The notes under the pieces: model-generated | What the model was told of the DNA's origin: nothing | The model's database searches: none | The model's input: the letters and a program-made list of their open reading frames with translations, nothing else | Program-made: the position numbers and the translations under genes | Source of the DNA: Paenibacillus sp. UBA6285 | Lineage (GTDB): Bacteria > Bacillota > Bacilli > Paenibacillales > Paenibacillaceae | NCBI GenBank assembly: GCA_002438345.1 | Contig: DJUJ01000194.1 | Location: 50,717 to 65,178 of the forward strand | Direction: 5' to 3' | DNA length: 14,462 bases | Shown here: positions 1 to 5,997 of the stretch, in pieces | How the letters are laid out: each line of letters opens with the position of its first letter | How positions within the stretch are numbered: the stretch's first letter is position 1

Positions 1-426
1 TATATCGTCTCCACCACTTGCGCCGCCGCTTCGCAGAATAATTCCCGCTCCTAAACCTGTCAGTACGCCAGACAAAAGGGCTGCTAATGCCAAATTGCCC
101 TGCAAGTTGATGATCAAACCGGAATATCGTTCCATAAGTCCGTAAAAGATTGTAAAAGCTCCTACAGAAACAAAGGTGTTGCACACGAACGCTTTCCCTT
201 TGAACATCCATGCAATCAAGAGTACTGGAACGTCTAGAAGCAGAGTAGAAATTGAAGGTGAAATTCCTAATACATATTTGCCGAGCAGCGATAATCCTAC
301 GAATCCGCCCTCAGACAAATGGTTCTGAAAATTGATGTGATAATAAGCAAATGCAAGCAAAAATGTTCCAAACAAAATGACTGTCAACCGGAGCAGTACA
401 TTCACTCCGTGATTGTGGTTCCTCAT
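1..426 (-). CDS. YitT family membrane protein, N-terminal part (cut by window edge)
   Basis: The frame opens at ATG 426-424 and stays open for 142 codons to the window edge, so the C-terminal part is missing. A good ribosome binding site (AAGGGGAG, 433-440) sits 6 nt before the ATG. The protein is hydrophobic, with about four likely membrane segments; the first covers residues 10-28. The last visible residues read RSGGASGGDDI, which resembles the glycine-rich GGxxGG(T/D)D motif that follows the N-terminal membrane bundle in YitT/DUF161 proteins. Family members are integral membrane proteins with a C-terminal DUF2179 domain and mostly unknown substrates. The gene has its own promoter (689-717) and a long structured leader, which suggests control after transcription starts. 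The family call is from motif and topology only; the transported substrate, if any, cannot be told. Confidence 0.75.
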   Translation of the reverse strand, partial: MRNHNHGVNVLLRLTVILFGTFLLAFAYYHINFQNHLSEGGFVGLSLLGKYVLGISPSISTLLLDVPVLLIAWMFKGKAFVCNTFVSVGAFTIFYGLMERYSGLIINLQGNLALAALLSGVLTGLGAGIILRSGGASGGDDI

Positions 427-682
427 ACAGGTCTCCCCTTATCGTATATGGCGGCTAAACGTCCCACCAACCTCTACGACGGGTAAAACCGGAGGTGTTG
501 CTCCTTCGCATATAAATACTCCTTCCCCTCGCAGAGGCGGTTCGTCGAGTAACGACGGTTCACGCACCTTCTACAGGGAAGCTAAGTATAAGACAGATCA
601 TAACGTTTCCAAATCGTCCTTTGGGGAATCGTCCTTCGGGGACACATGGTATCCTGATCCTTTCTCTAATTTAATAAGTTCT
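427..682 (-). promoter_or_regulatory. Long structured 5' leader of the yitT-like gene (candidate cis-regulatory RNA)
   Basis: Between the promoter at 689-717 and the ATG at 426 lie about 255 nt with no credible gene. On the minus-strand RNA several helices can be drawn. A perfect 5-bp hairpin (CGUCG, loop UUACU, CGACG) lies at 543-557. An 8-bp long-range helix joins 530-537 (CCUCUGCG) to 471-478 (CGUAGAGG) with one G-U pair. Inside it is a GGAG/CUCC hairpin at 491-504. The segment CUUCCCU (575-581) can pair over 7 bp with the ribosome binding site of yitT, or locally with GAAG just downstream, so a translation switch is possible. I could not match it to the TPP, FMN, SAM, lysine, glycine, cobalamin, M-box, yybP-ykoY, c-di-AMP, c-di-GMP, guanidine, ZTP or THF consensus, nor to T-boxes. 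No internal U-tract terminator is seen. Confidence 0.45.
612..641. repeat. Tandem 15-bp repeat in the yitT leader
   Basis: Two head-to-tail copies of a 15-bp unit (AATCGTCCTTTGGGG at 612-626, AATCGTCCTTCGGGG at 627-641) differ at one base. They lie in the first 75 nt of the leader transcript. On the minus strand the copy nearest the promoter can fold as GUCC-CCGAA-GGAC. The tandem arrangement looks like a slippage duplication. Confidence 0.7.
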
Positions 683-688
683 GAATAC

Positions 689-717
689 ATTATACCACGG
701 AGATCCCCCACTCTAAA
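689..717 (-). promoter_or_regulatory. Sigma-A type promoter for the yitT-like gene
   Basis: Reading the minus strand, TTTAGA (712-717) and a perfect TATAAT (689-694) are separated by 17 bp. TGG directly precedes the -10 box, giving an extended -10. The start would fall near 682, which leaves a leader of about 255 nt before the ATG. Confidence 0.7.
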
Positions 718-743
718 CACTTTGCTATAAAAATAGGCAGGAA

Positions 744-1244
744 TCACTCCGCGGTTCGCAGCAAACGATTGACTGTTTCGCGTCTCACACCGATCAATTG
801 TCCAATTTCTTCCTGTGTCAAAAGCTCTGTTAGCGCTGCGCCATGAGAATAGTCATTGAACCAGCGGGTTAGCAGTTCCATACGTTCTGCTGGCGTACCA
901 ACGGTAAGGTGATCTAGCCGCGTCTGCATAAACCGTACCTTCTCCTGAAGGAGAACGGCGATTTCCATCGCTCGACCTGGCTCATCACGTACCCGTTGAT
1001 ACCATTCCGCTGAAGGTACTGCCTCCACTTCGCTCTTCATCATCGCTACCGCTGTTCCATGCGCCTCCTTTGGCGAAATGAGTGAATGATGGGGAACCAT
1101 CTCACCGGGATACAGGATGTTGAATAGCACCATGTTCCCATTCTCATGAAGCCTTGTTACCTTGAACAGCCCGCTTTTTACCTTATATAAGAACTCGCAG
1201 CTGTCCCCTTGGCGGAACAAGACCTCCCCCTTGTGTAGTATCAT
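744..1244 (-). CDS. Compact Crp/Fnr family transcriptional regulator
   Basis: This is a 166-residue protein with a cyclic-nucleotide-binding beta-barrel at about residues 1-85 (GEVLFRQGD, then GLFKVTRLHENG and LFNILYPGEM). A dimer helix follows at about 87-118, then a helix-turn-helix at 141-162 with LTQEEIGQLIGV and the recognition helix RRETVNRLLR. The start is well supported: AAGGAG lies 8 nt before the ATG and an in-frame TAA occurs about 24 nt upstream, so the protein is not extended. It is shorter than the usual 200-230 residues. It begins directly at the KGE(V/I)LF strand and stops right after the recognition helix, with no winged beta-hairpin. No Fnr-type cysteine cluster is seen, and the cAMP-contact RxS motif is not evident, so the effector is unknown. 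The next gene downstream is yitT-like, but that gene has its own promoter. Confidence 0.8.
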   Translation of the reverse strand: MILHKGEVLFRQGDSCEFLYKVKSGLFKVTRLHENGNMVLFNILYPGEMVPHHSLISPKEAHGTAVAMMKSEVEAVPSAEWYQRVRDEPGRAMEIAVLLQEKVRFMQTRLDHLTVGTPAERMELLTRWFNDYSHGAALTELLTQEEIGQLIGVRRETVNRLLRTAE

Positions 1245-1267
1245 CTCGCTCGCTCCTTTTCCTTCTG

Positions 1268-1310
1268 ATTATATATATTTTCAATTATACAAAAATAAAC
1301 CTCAATCAAG
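1268..1310 (-). promoter_or_regulatory. Possible promoter region of the Crp/Fnr-type gene
   Basis: Two perfect TATAAT boxes occur on the minus strand, at 1284-1289 and 1268-1273, in very AT-rich DNA just upstream of the regulator. Neither has a convincing -35 box at 17 bp, so the exact promoter is uncertain. The rest of 1245-1360 shows nothing further. Confidence 0.35.
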
Positions 1311-1360
1311 GAGATAAATCTACCAATGGGTGAGGAGAATGTGGAGACCTAAGTCCATGC

Positions 1361-1404
1361 AAAAACTGCCAAGCACCAGAATAAGAGTCTGGCACCCAGC
1401 AGTT
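1361..1404 (-). terminator. Rho-independent terminator of the fru operon
   Basis: On the minus-strand RNA a 17-bp stem (1388-1404 with 1364-1380) contains five G-U pairs and no mismatch. The loop is 7 nt and the stem is followed directly by UUUUU (1361-1365, partly shared with the stem base). It lies 16 bp beyond the stop of the fruA relic, where the operon's terminator should be. Because the pairing relies on G-U pairs it works only for the minus strand. Confidence 0.85.
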
Positions 1405-1420
1405 CAAATTATTTATTTTA

Positions 1421-2170
1421 TTACTTTGCCTCAAGCGACTTCTTCCATAATCCGAGTATTAATCCGGAAATGACTGATCCGGCCATATAACCGCCAACCA
1501 TACCTGGCATCAGAGCAGGACGATCACCAATGCTAATCGCAATAAATCCAGCAAGGACTGGAATTAGGAAATGGAAGGCACCATCTCCGCCACCAATCGT
1601 CTGCAGCAACTGGAACAGAGGATGATCCTCTCCACCGACTTGTTCAATCAAGAACGAGATCGCCAGCAGAATACCACCGCCGACTACAAACGGCAGCATG
1701 TGGGAGATACCGTTCATCAAGTCCGTATATATTTTACTGCCGATACTGCCAGATTTCTACTTTGACTCTTCGTCATTGCCGCTGCGACAATTACACCACT
1801 TGCACGCCGAATCTCATCGGGTGTTAATACGTTTTTGGCACCCTCTGAACCATTCGTCTCTACGCGGATATTGACTCCCATTTCCAGAGCCTTCTTCTTG
1901 AGCGCATCTTTGGTTTCATTCTCTTTTTTCTTAGCTTCCCCTTCAGCCTGCTTGGCATCGAACAAAGCGGATACCTCATCCGGTGTTTGGGTATTCATCA
2001 GCTGTTCAATGAATTCTCTATCGATCAACAATCTCTTTAAAAAGGATCGGATCATTAATTCGACCACTAGCGGCAAGACTGGCAATCAATTCATCAATTG
2101 CTCCTTCTTTAGTGGTTGCTTTTAAATCCATGATGATTGTATCTTTTATCATCAAATCCGTAATTTACAT
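1421..2170 (-). pseudogene. fruA: fruA remnant: fructose PTS EIIABC with every domain gutted
   Basis: An intact FruA (about 600-650 residues) carries out fructose uptake with phosphorylation to fructose-1-phosphate. Here only fragments remain, spread over two frames. The start context is intact (ATG at 2170 after a GGGAG ribosome binding site), but codon 2 is TAA where AAA is expected. The next residues read ITDLMIKDTIIMDLKA and run to NDPILFKE, the start of the IIA domain. The frame then jumps to LLIDREFIEQLMNTQTPDEV, the end of IIA, so the region that should hold the IIA phosphohistidine is gone. After a charged linker the IIB domain resumes at DALKKKALEMGVNIRVETNG, so its N-terminal active-site cysteine region is missing. 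The IIC start (MNGISHMLPFVVGGG, ORF from 1720) runs to GGYMA and then joins a C-terminal end, GLILGLWKKSLEAK. The phosphorylation sites and most membrane segments are lost, so no working permease can be made. The domain assignments are clear; the exact deletion ends need an intact relative. Confidence 0.9.
1998..2022. repeat. 25-bp direct repeat, copy in the fruA remnant
   Basis: This 25-bp stretch (coding DREFIEQL in the IIA remnant) recurs at 2238-2262 in fruK with one mismatch, in the same orientation and 240 bp away. It lies just beside the first internal deletion junction of the fruA remnant. Confidence 0.8.
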
Positions 2171-2208
2171 TTCTTCCAACTCCCTTGAGTACTTTGAATG
2201 CTGCTTGC

Positions 2209-3120
2209 TTACACTTCTGAGATGTCGATCAGCGGTCTCAGCTGCTCAATGAATTCTCTATCTGCCAGGTCATCAGAGAACGCGGTTGCGCTACCTGAGG
2301 CAACACCTGCACGGAACGCCTCCATCAAATCTCCAGTCAAGGATAATGTGCCGACGAAACCAGCGATCATGGAATCACCTGCGCCTACAGAATTCTTCAC
2401 TTTTCCAGCCGGCGCATTGGCATGATATACCCCATGTTCTGAGATAAACAAAGCTCCTTCACCAGCCATTGAAACTAGCACATGCTTCGCGCCAGCTTCC
2501 AACAGCTTGCGTCCATAAATGATAATCTCTTCCCTTGAATGAATCGTAACGCCGAATAGCTCTGCAAGTTCATGATGATTAGGCTTAACGAGCAACGGCT
2601 GATGAGGTAGTGCCTTTTTCAGCGCTGAACCCGTTGTATCAATGACGAATTCGGCTCCACTCTGTTTGCATACTGATATCAACTTGTCATAGAAATCTGC
2701 ACCCAGTGATGGTGGAACACTTCCCGACAAGATCACAACATCATCCACATTCAGAGCGGCCAGCTTCTGTAACAGCGCATCGGCCTCCGTATCACGGATG
2801 ACGGGTCCTGCACCGTTAATCTCCGTCTCCTCTCCATGCTTGAGCTTGATGTTAATTCGGGTATCATCAGATACAAATATGAAATCACTTGAAATCGATT
2901 CTTTTCGCAACCAATCCTCAATATATCGGCCAGTGAATCCTCCTAGGAATCCCATAGCCTTATTCTGAACTTCAAGTTGATTTAACACACGTGATACGTT
3001 AATCCCTTTACCTCCGGGAAGCTTCAAATCACGTTTCATCCGGTTCAAGTCACCTAGTTTCAAATCTTCAACTTCCACGATGTAATCAATGGAAGGATTA
3101 AGCGTTACTGTATAGATCAT
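2209..3120 (-). CDS. fruK: 1-phosphofructokinase
   Basis: This is a full-length 303-residue PfkB/ribokinase-family sugar kinase that converts fructose-1-phosphate plus ATP to fructose-1,6-bisphosphate in the cytosol. It begins MIYTVTLNPSIDY, typical of FruK. The first PfkB signature is GGKGINVSRVL at about 36-46, the loop VKPNHHEL lies at 178-185, and the second signature is SVGAGDSMIAGF at 244-255 with catalytic Asp249. The start has GAGGG 6 nt upstream. It follows fruR and precedes the fruA remnant, the usual FruR-FruK-FruA order. The coding sequence shows no damage although the transporter that supplies its substrate is destroyed. Another PTS permease making fructose-1-phosphate elsewhere in the genome could explain its survival, or the decay may be recent. 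The C-terminal DREFIEQL segment shares 24 of 25 bases with the fruA remnant. Confidence 0.93.
   Translation of the reverse strand: MIYTVTLNPSIDYIVEVEDLKLGDLNRMKRDLKLPGGKGINVSRVLNQLEVQNKAMGFLGGFTGRYIEDWLRKESISSDFIFVSDDTRINIKLKHGEETEINGAGPVIRDTEADALLQKLAALNVDDVVILSGSVPPSLGADFYDKLISVCKQSGAEFVIDTTGSALKKALPHQPLLVKPNHHELAELFGVTIHSREEIIIYGRKLLEAGAKHVLVSMAGEGALFISEHGVYHANAPAGKVKNSVGAGDSMIAGFVGTLSLTGDLMEAFRAGVASGSATAFSDDLADREFIEQLRPLIDISEV
2238..2262. repeat. 25-bp direct repeat, copy in fruK
   Basis: Partner of 1998-2022: 24 of 25 bases identical, coding the same DREFIEQL residues near the C terminus of FruK. The identity includes third codon positions. Confidence 0.8.
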
Positions 3121-3167
3121 GATTATCCCTCAATTATTTTGGTTTTCTAAGCCATAGATTACCGCCA

Positions 3168-3226
3168 ACACTTGCGGCAAGTGTAATTTTTCCAAACGAT
3201 CTTACGATGATTCCTTTGCGGCAAAG
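3168..3226. promoter_or_regulatory. Two TTGCGGCAA palindromes in the fruR-fruK spacer
   Basis: The 145-bp gap between fruR and fruK holds two perfect palindromes with the same core. ACACTTG-CGG-CAAGTGT lies at 3168-3184 and CTTTG-CGG-CAAAG at 3214-3226. Their centres are 44 bp apart, about four helical turns. They could be operators, mRNA hairpins that set the fruR to fruK ratio, or a dispersed repeat. No promoter is convincing in the spacer. Confidence 0.4.
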
Positions 3227-3265
3227 TAGAAGCCATTTCGATCTGTTGAACATCATTACCTAGGT

Positions 3266-4030
3266 TCATACCAGAGAGACGTCAACGCCCATTTGCGTGA
3301 TCTCACGGATGAACTTGTCAGACGCACCAGAATCAATAATGCAGTGATCCATTTCCGTCACATCAGCAACCTTGCAGAAGGAAACCTGACCCAGCTTGCT
3401 ATGATCAGCCAGTAGAATCACTTGTTTCGCAACCGAGATCATCTTGCGCTTGGTCGCTGCTTCAAGCATATTGGGTGTCGTGATGCCTTCTCGTAAATCC
3501 AACCCATTTGTAGCAAGAAAGGTTTTATCCACTCTCACCATATCTAAAGAACGTTCTGTCATCGGTCCTACAAAAGCCAGCGTATCCGGTCGCAACATAC
3601 CGCCTGTAATCGAAACTTCTATATTGCGACAATCCCGCAGCTCATTAAGCGCCATGATCGAATTCGTAATGACCTTGATATTAGAAAAGGTCTTCAGCTC
3701 TTTGGCGATCTGCAATGTTGTCGTTCCAGTATCCAGCAGAATAGCGTCGCCCTCCTGAATCATCTCTACAGCCTTGCGTGCAATCCTCTGCTTCTCATCC
3801 AACAAGCGATCTTCCTTATCTGGATATGTCGCCTCAAGGTTGACGCTTAGTAGCGATACTGCCCCGCCATGCGTCCGTTTCAACAGCTTGACATCTTCAA
3901 GCTCTTTCAGGTCACGACGCACAGTAGACTCGGATACGCCCATTTCCTGACTTAGCTCCTGTACCGAAGCCCTTGAGTTCTTTTCTACAAAAAGCACGAT
4001 TCTTTGTTTTCTCTCTTCCTCAAACAACAT
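3266..4030 (-). CDS. fruR: DeoR-family repressor of the fructose operon
   Basis: This 254-residue DeoR-type regulator is full length for the family. The N-terminal helix-turn-helix (about residues 6-57) has the typical VQELSQEMGVSESTVRRDLKELE and RTHGGAVS motifs. The C-terminal DeoRC sugar-phosphate sensor (about 75-233) shows DTGTTTLQIA, VITNSIMAL, ITGGMLRP and KMISVAKQVILLADHSKLG. The start is supported by AAAGGAG 9 nt before the ATG. It is the first gene of the operon, upstream of fruK, which fits FruR. In known systems such regulators respond to fructose-1-phosphate and bind direct repeats near their own promoter; such repeats occur at 4083-4141. With fruA broken, its inducer would have to come from another transporter. 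The role is assigned by family and position. Confidence 0.88.
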   Translation of the reverse strand: MLFEEERKQRIVLFVEKNSRASVQELSQEMGVSESTVRRDLKELEDVKLLKRTHGGAVSLLSVNLEATYPDKEDRLLDEKQRIARKAVEMIQEGDAILLDTGTTTLQIAKELKTFSNIKVITNSIMALNELRDCRNIEVSITGGMLRPDTLAFVGPMTERSLDMVRVDKTFLATNGLDLREGITTPNMLEAATKRKMISVAKQVILLADHSKLGQVSFCKVADVTEMDHCIIDSGASDKFIREITQMGVDVSLV

Positions 4031-4082
4031 CGTGGTTCGCTCCTTTAAGTAACAACTCTATCTCTGCGCTTATCTTTGGAAT

Positions 4083-4141
4083 TTTGTGATCATTAATTGA
4101 TTATTTATGACTAATATTGCCCATTTGTGCTCGTTTGTGAT
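4083..4141. promoter_or_regulatory. Candidate FruR operator: TTTGTG direct repeats
   Basis: TTTGTG followed by A/C and T occurs three times on the plus strand, at 4083-4090, 4124-4131 and 4134-4141. The last two are exactly 10 bp apart, one helical turn, the pattern of DeoR-family operators. They cover the -10 and transcription start region of the fru promoter; the third copy is 41-51 bp away, which could allow looping. The rest of the 307-bp gap 4031-4337 holds the promoter, cre, and an AT-rich stretch before the next gene. Confidence 0.55.
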
Positions 4142-4168
4142 TTTAACAGCGTTTTCATCATCTGTAAA
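4140..4168 (-). promoter_or_regulatory. Promoter of the fruR-fruK operon
   Basis: On the minus strand TTTACA (4163-4168) and TAAAAT (4140-4145) are 17 bp apart and each matches the sigma-A consensus at five of six positions. TGT before the -10 box gives an extended -10. It is the best promoter in the fruR upstream region. The leader would be about 100 nt. Confidence 0.75.
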
Positions 4169-4179
4169 GCGCTTAAACA
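4163..4179. promoter_or_regulatory. cre-like catabolite repression site over the fru -35 box
   Basis: TGTAAAGCGCTTAAACA contains the palindromic core AAGCGCTT of CcpA-binding cre sites (consensus TGWAARCGYTWNCW), with some outer mismatches. It overlaps the -35 box of the fru promoter, a position where CcpA binding would repress. Confidence 0.6.
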
Positions 4180-4337
4180 CTAAAAATAGCTCACGGACAT
4201 GATGAAAAAAATGGAATGATCTCAGCTTACCTTAAAGGTGAAAAAATCCCCTTAGAAAATTAGATACCAATTGCCTATCTCCTCAACCGTGTTTAAAACA
4301 TATTAATACTACATAGAGGAAAAGCGGGTGATCAGAA

Positions 4338-4613
4338 GTGGCCAACGGAAGAAATAACAAAAAAAACAACGGTAACAGCAATGTTAATAATAATGATAAT
4401 ATCCATGGAAACGTCACTAGCAGTGAGGAAGCTGCAGAGCTAAGCGCTGAAGATTATGAGATCATTGCTGCCGCACTGGCCACTTTAGGGGACTTTTTTG
4501 CTTTTTTAGCTCTCGTCAAGGCAAAACAAGTTACGAAGGAAACCGGTGGCGAAGTCGGCCCAGAGCTCTTTATCCAATTCAGAAAAAATTCTCCCCGTAG
4601 GAAACGGCGTTAA
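4338..4613 (+). CDS. Small Asn-rich hypothetical protein
   Basis: The frame starts with GTG and codes for 91 residues. The upstream sequence GGGTGATC, ending 4 nt before GTG, is complementary to the far 3' end of 16S rRNA, which supports this start. The first 25 residues are rich in Asn and Gly (NNKKNNGNSNVNNNDN). They are followed by an acidic stretch (SSEEAAELSAEDYE), a hydrophobic segment of about 20 residues (IIAAALATLGDFFAFLALVKA), and a basic tail ending RRKRR. No signal peptide, lipobox or catalytic motif is seen, and I do not recognise the family. A low-complexity head, a hydrophobic middle and a basic tail could fit a spore-associated or membrane-peripheral protein, but that is a guess. 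It is transcribed divergently from fruR. Confidence 0.65.
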   Translation: MANGRNNKKNNGNSNVNNNDNIHGNVTSSEEAAELSAEDYEIIAAALATLGDFFAFLALVKAKQVTKETGGEVGPELFIQFRKNSPRRKRR

Positions 4614-4815
4614 GGCCATAACGACTTCACTAATTCATATGATGATATTTTGTTGTCGGCATACTTACTTGACGTAGCCTTAGTCATCTGGACATCCTCT
4701 ACGGATATGCCAAGAACTATCTATAGAGCAGTAATCCTGTTGTTTGAATCAAGACATGTGAATTAGGGTTATTAAACTACATAGATTGTAATTTTGAACT
4801 TAGGGGATGTTCCTA

Positions 4816-5916
4816 TTGCAACAACAGAAGTATTTTCGGACAAGTCTTGCTATTATCGCTTTTTTACTTATTTTGTACTTAGGCTCCAAAGTAATGTTTC
4901 TATTCGCACCTTTGGCTGCCATTTTCAGATTATTACTCGTTCCCACGGTACTATCAGGTTTCACGTACTACCTGTTGCGTCCGTTAGTAAGAGTTCTTGA
5001 GAAAAGAAAATTAAACCGAACGCTCTCCATCCTGCTCATTTACTTCCTGTTTGCGGGATTATTCATTCTCTTCTGGATTCTAGTCTGGCCGACGCTGCAA
5101 GAACAAATTCAGAACTTTATTGATAACACCCCTTATCTCGTTCAGGGATTGCAAGATCAGTTCAATGCATTAAGGGACAATCCGTCACTGTCGCGATTTT
5201 TCCAAGGGGACTCCGACATAGCTGCCCGTATATCAGAATATCTTAGCGATGCTATTACTTGGGTTACCAATTCAATGTCCAATTTGATCGGTGTAGTTTC
5301 CAGCATTGTGGTACTAATCGCTACCTTGCCCATCATTCTGTACTACATGCTGAAAGATGACTATAAGTTATCACCTAAATTACAGGGTCTAATCCCGAAA
5401 AAATACCGCAAGCAAGGACAAGAGATGTTTGGAGATATCGACAGTGCGCTCAGCAGTTTCATCGTCACACGTGTAGTGCTAAACGTCGTACTCGGTATTA
5501 TGTTATATATCGGTTTCCTTATCATCGGACTGCCTTACTCACTGTTGCTCGCAGTAATTTCTGTACCGCTCAATTTCATACCTTATGTAGGTTCTTTTCT
5601 TGCAGCAATACCGGTAATCATAGTGGGCTTCATTGAGTCACCTACGATGGCAATATGGTCCATGGTGATCATATTTGTTGCACAGCAAATCCAAGATAAT
5701 GTGCTCTCACCGATCATTTACGGAAAATCATTAGATGTTCATCCACTGACCACTGTCCTTCTTGTTCTTATAGGTGGGGATTTCTACGGTATTATTGGCG
5801 TGCTTATTGCGCTGCCAGTCTATATGATTGCAAAAATTATTTTCCTGAGAGTGTATGAGATTATTGTTGCAGATAGAGAGGAAGAGGCTGAGCCTCTCAA
5901 GAATGTGAAGCTATAA
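4816..5916 (+). CDS. AI-2E family (UPF0118) membrane transporter
   Basis: This integral membrane protein of about 366 residues has roughly eight membrane segments. An N-terminal pair flanks the LLRPLVRVLEKR loop and is followed by a large soluble segment (about residues 85-150). The C-terminal bundle holds the family motifs LPIILYYMLKDD, LNFIPYVGSFLAAIPVII, the QQIQDNVLSPIIYGKSLDVHPL motif, and GGDFYGIIGVLIALPVY. The family was named for autoinducer-2 export, but many members instead act as Na+(Li+)/H+ antiporters, so the substrate is open. I prefer TTG 4816 because AGGGG lies 9 nt upstream and the protein then begins MQQQKYFRTSLAII, as in relatives. ATG 4807 is in frame but sits directly against that AGGGG. 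The 4614-4815 gap shows no further feature. The gene ends at a terminator shared with the convergent operon. Confidence 0.9.
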   Translation: MQQQKYFRTSLAIIAFLLILYLGSKVMFLFAPLAAIFRLLLVPTVLSGFTYYLLRPLVRVLEKRKLNRTLSILLIYFLFAGLFILFWILVWPTLQEQIQNFIDNTPYLVQGLQDQFNALRDNPSLSRFFQGDSDIAARISEYLSDAITWVTNSMSNLIGVVSSIVVLIATLPIILYYMLKDDYKLSPKLQGLIPKKYRKQGQEMFGDIDSALSSFIVTRVVLNVVLGIMLYIGFLIIGLPYSLLLAVISVPLNFIPYVGSFLAAIPVIIVGFIESPTMAIWSMVIIFVAQQIQDNVLSPIIYGKSLDVHPLTTVLLVLIGGDFYGIIGVLIALPVYMIAKIIFLRVYEIIVADREEEAEPLKNVKL

Positions 5917-5931
5917 CATAGCGGACATTAC

Positions 5932-5972
5932 AGTAAAAAAATGGTACATCTCCAATCGGAGACGTACCATTT
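5932..5972. terminator. Bidirectional terminator between the AI-2E gene and the minus-strand operon
   Basis: A stem of AAATGGTAC plus TCTCC (5939-5953) pairs with GGAGA plus GTACCATTT (5958-5972) across one mismatch, with an AATC loop. On the minus strand it is followed by a run of seven T (complement of the A run 5935-5941), so it is strongest for the 5998-7808 operon. On the plus strand it ends in TTTGTTCTT and can also stop the AI-2E transcript. Confidence 0.85.
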
Positions 5973-5997
5973 GTTCTTCATTATAGGGTTACTGAAA

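Noticed and set aside
427..682. Assignment of the yitT leader to lysine, glycine, M-box or Mn (yybP-ykoY) riboswitches
   Set aside because: Short similarities such as GAAGGAG and AGGUGCG exist, but the conserved cores of these classes are not present in order.
413..730. Open frame of 105 codons on the plus strand over the yitT leader
   Set aside because: No ribosome binding site, low-complexity unlikely protein sequence, and it is antisense to a promoter and a structured leader.
1717..2085. Treating the middle fruA fragment as a separate small gene
   Set aside because: Its first residues are out-of-frame translation of the IIA start, and the rest is clearly joined pieces of IIA and IIB, with no start signal at 2085.
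3159..3236. 25-codon minus-strand frame in the fruR-fruK gap with a CxxC-like end (YTCRKCWR)
   Set aside because: No ribosome binding site before its ATG, and the sequence is explained by the two TTGCGGCAA palindromes.
4614..4815. Search for a promoter or extra small gene before the AI-2E gene
   Set aside because: TTGAAT and AT-rich hexamers occur, but no pair has acceptable spacing, and no frame has a start signal.
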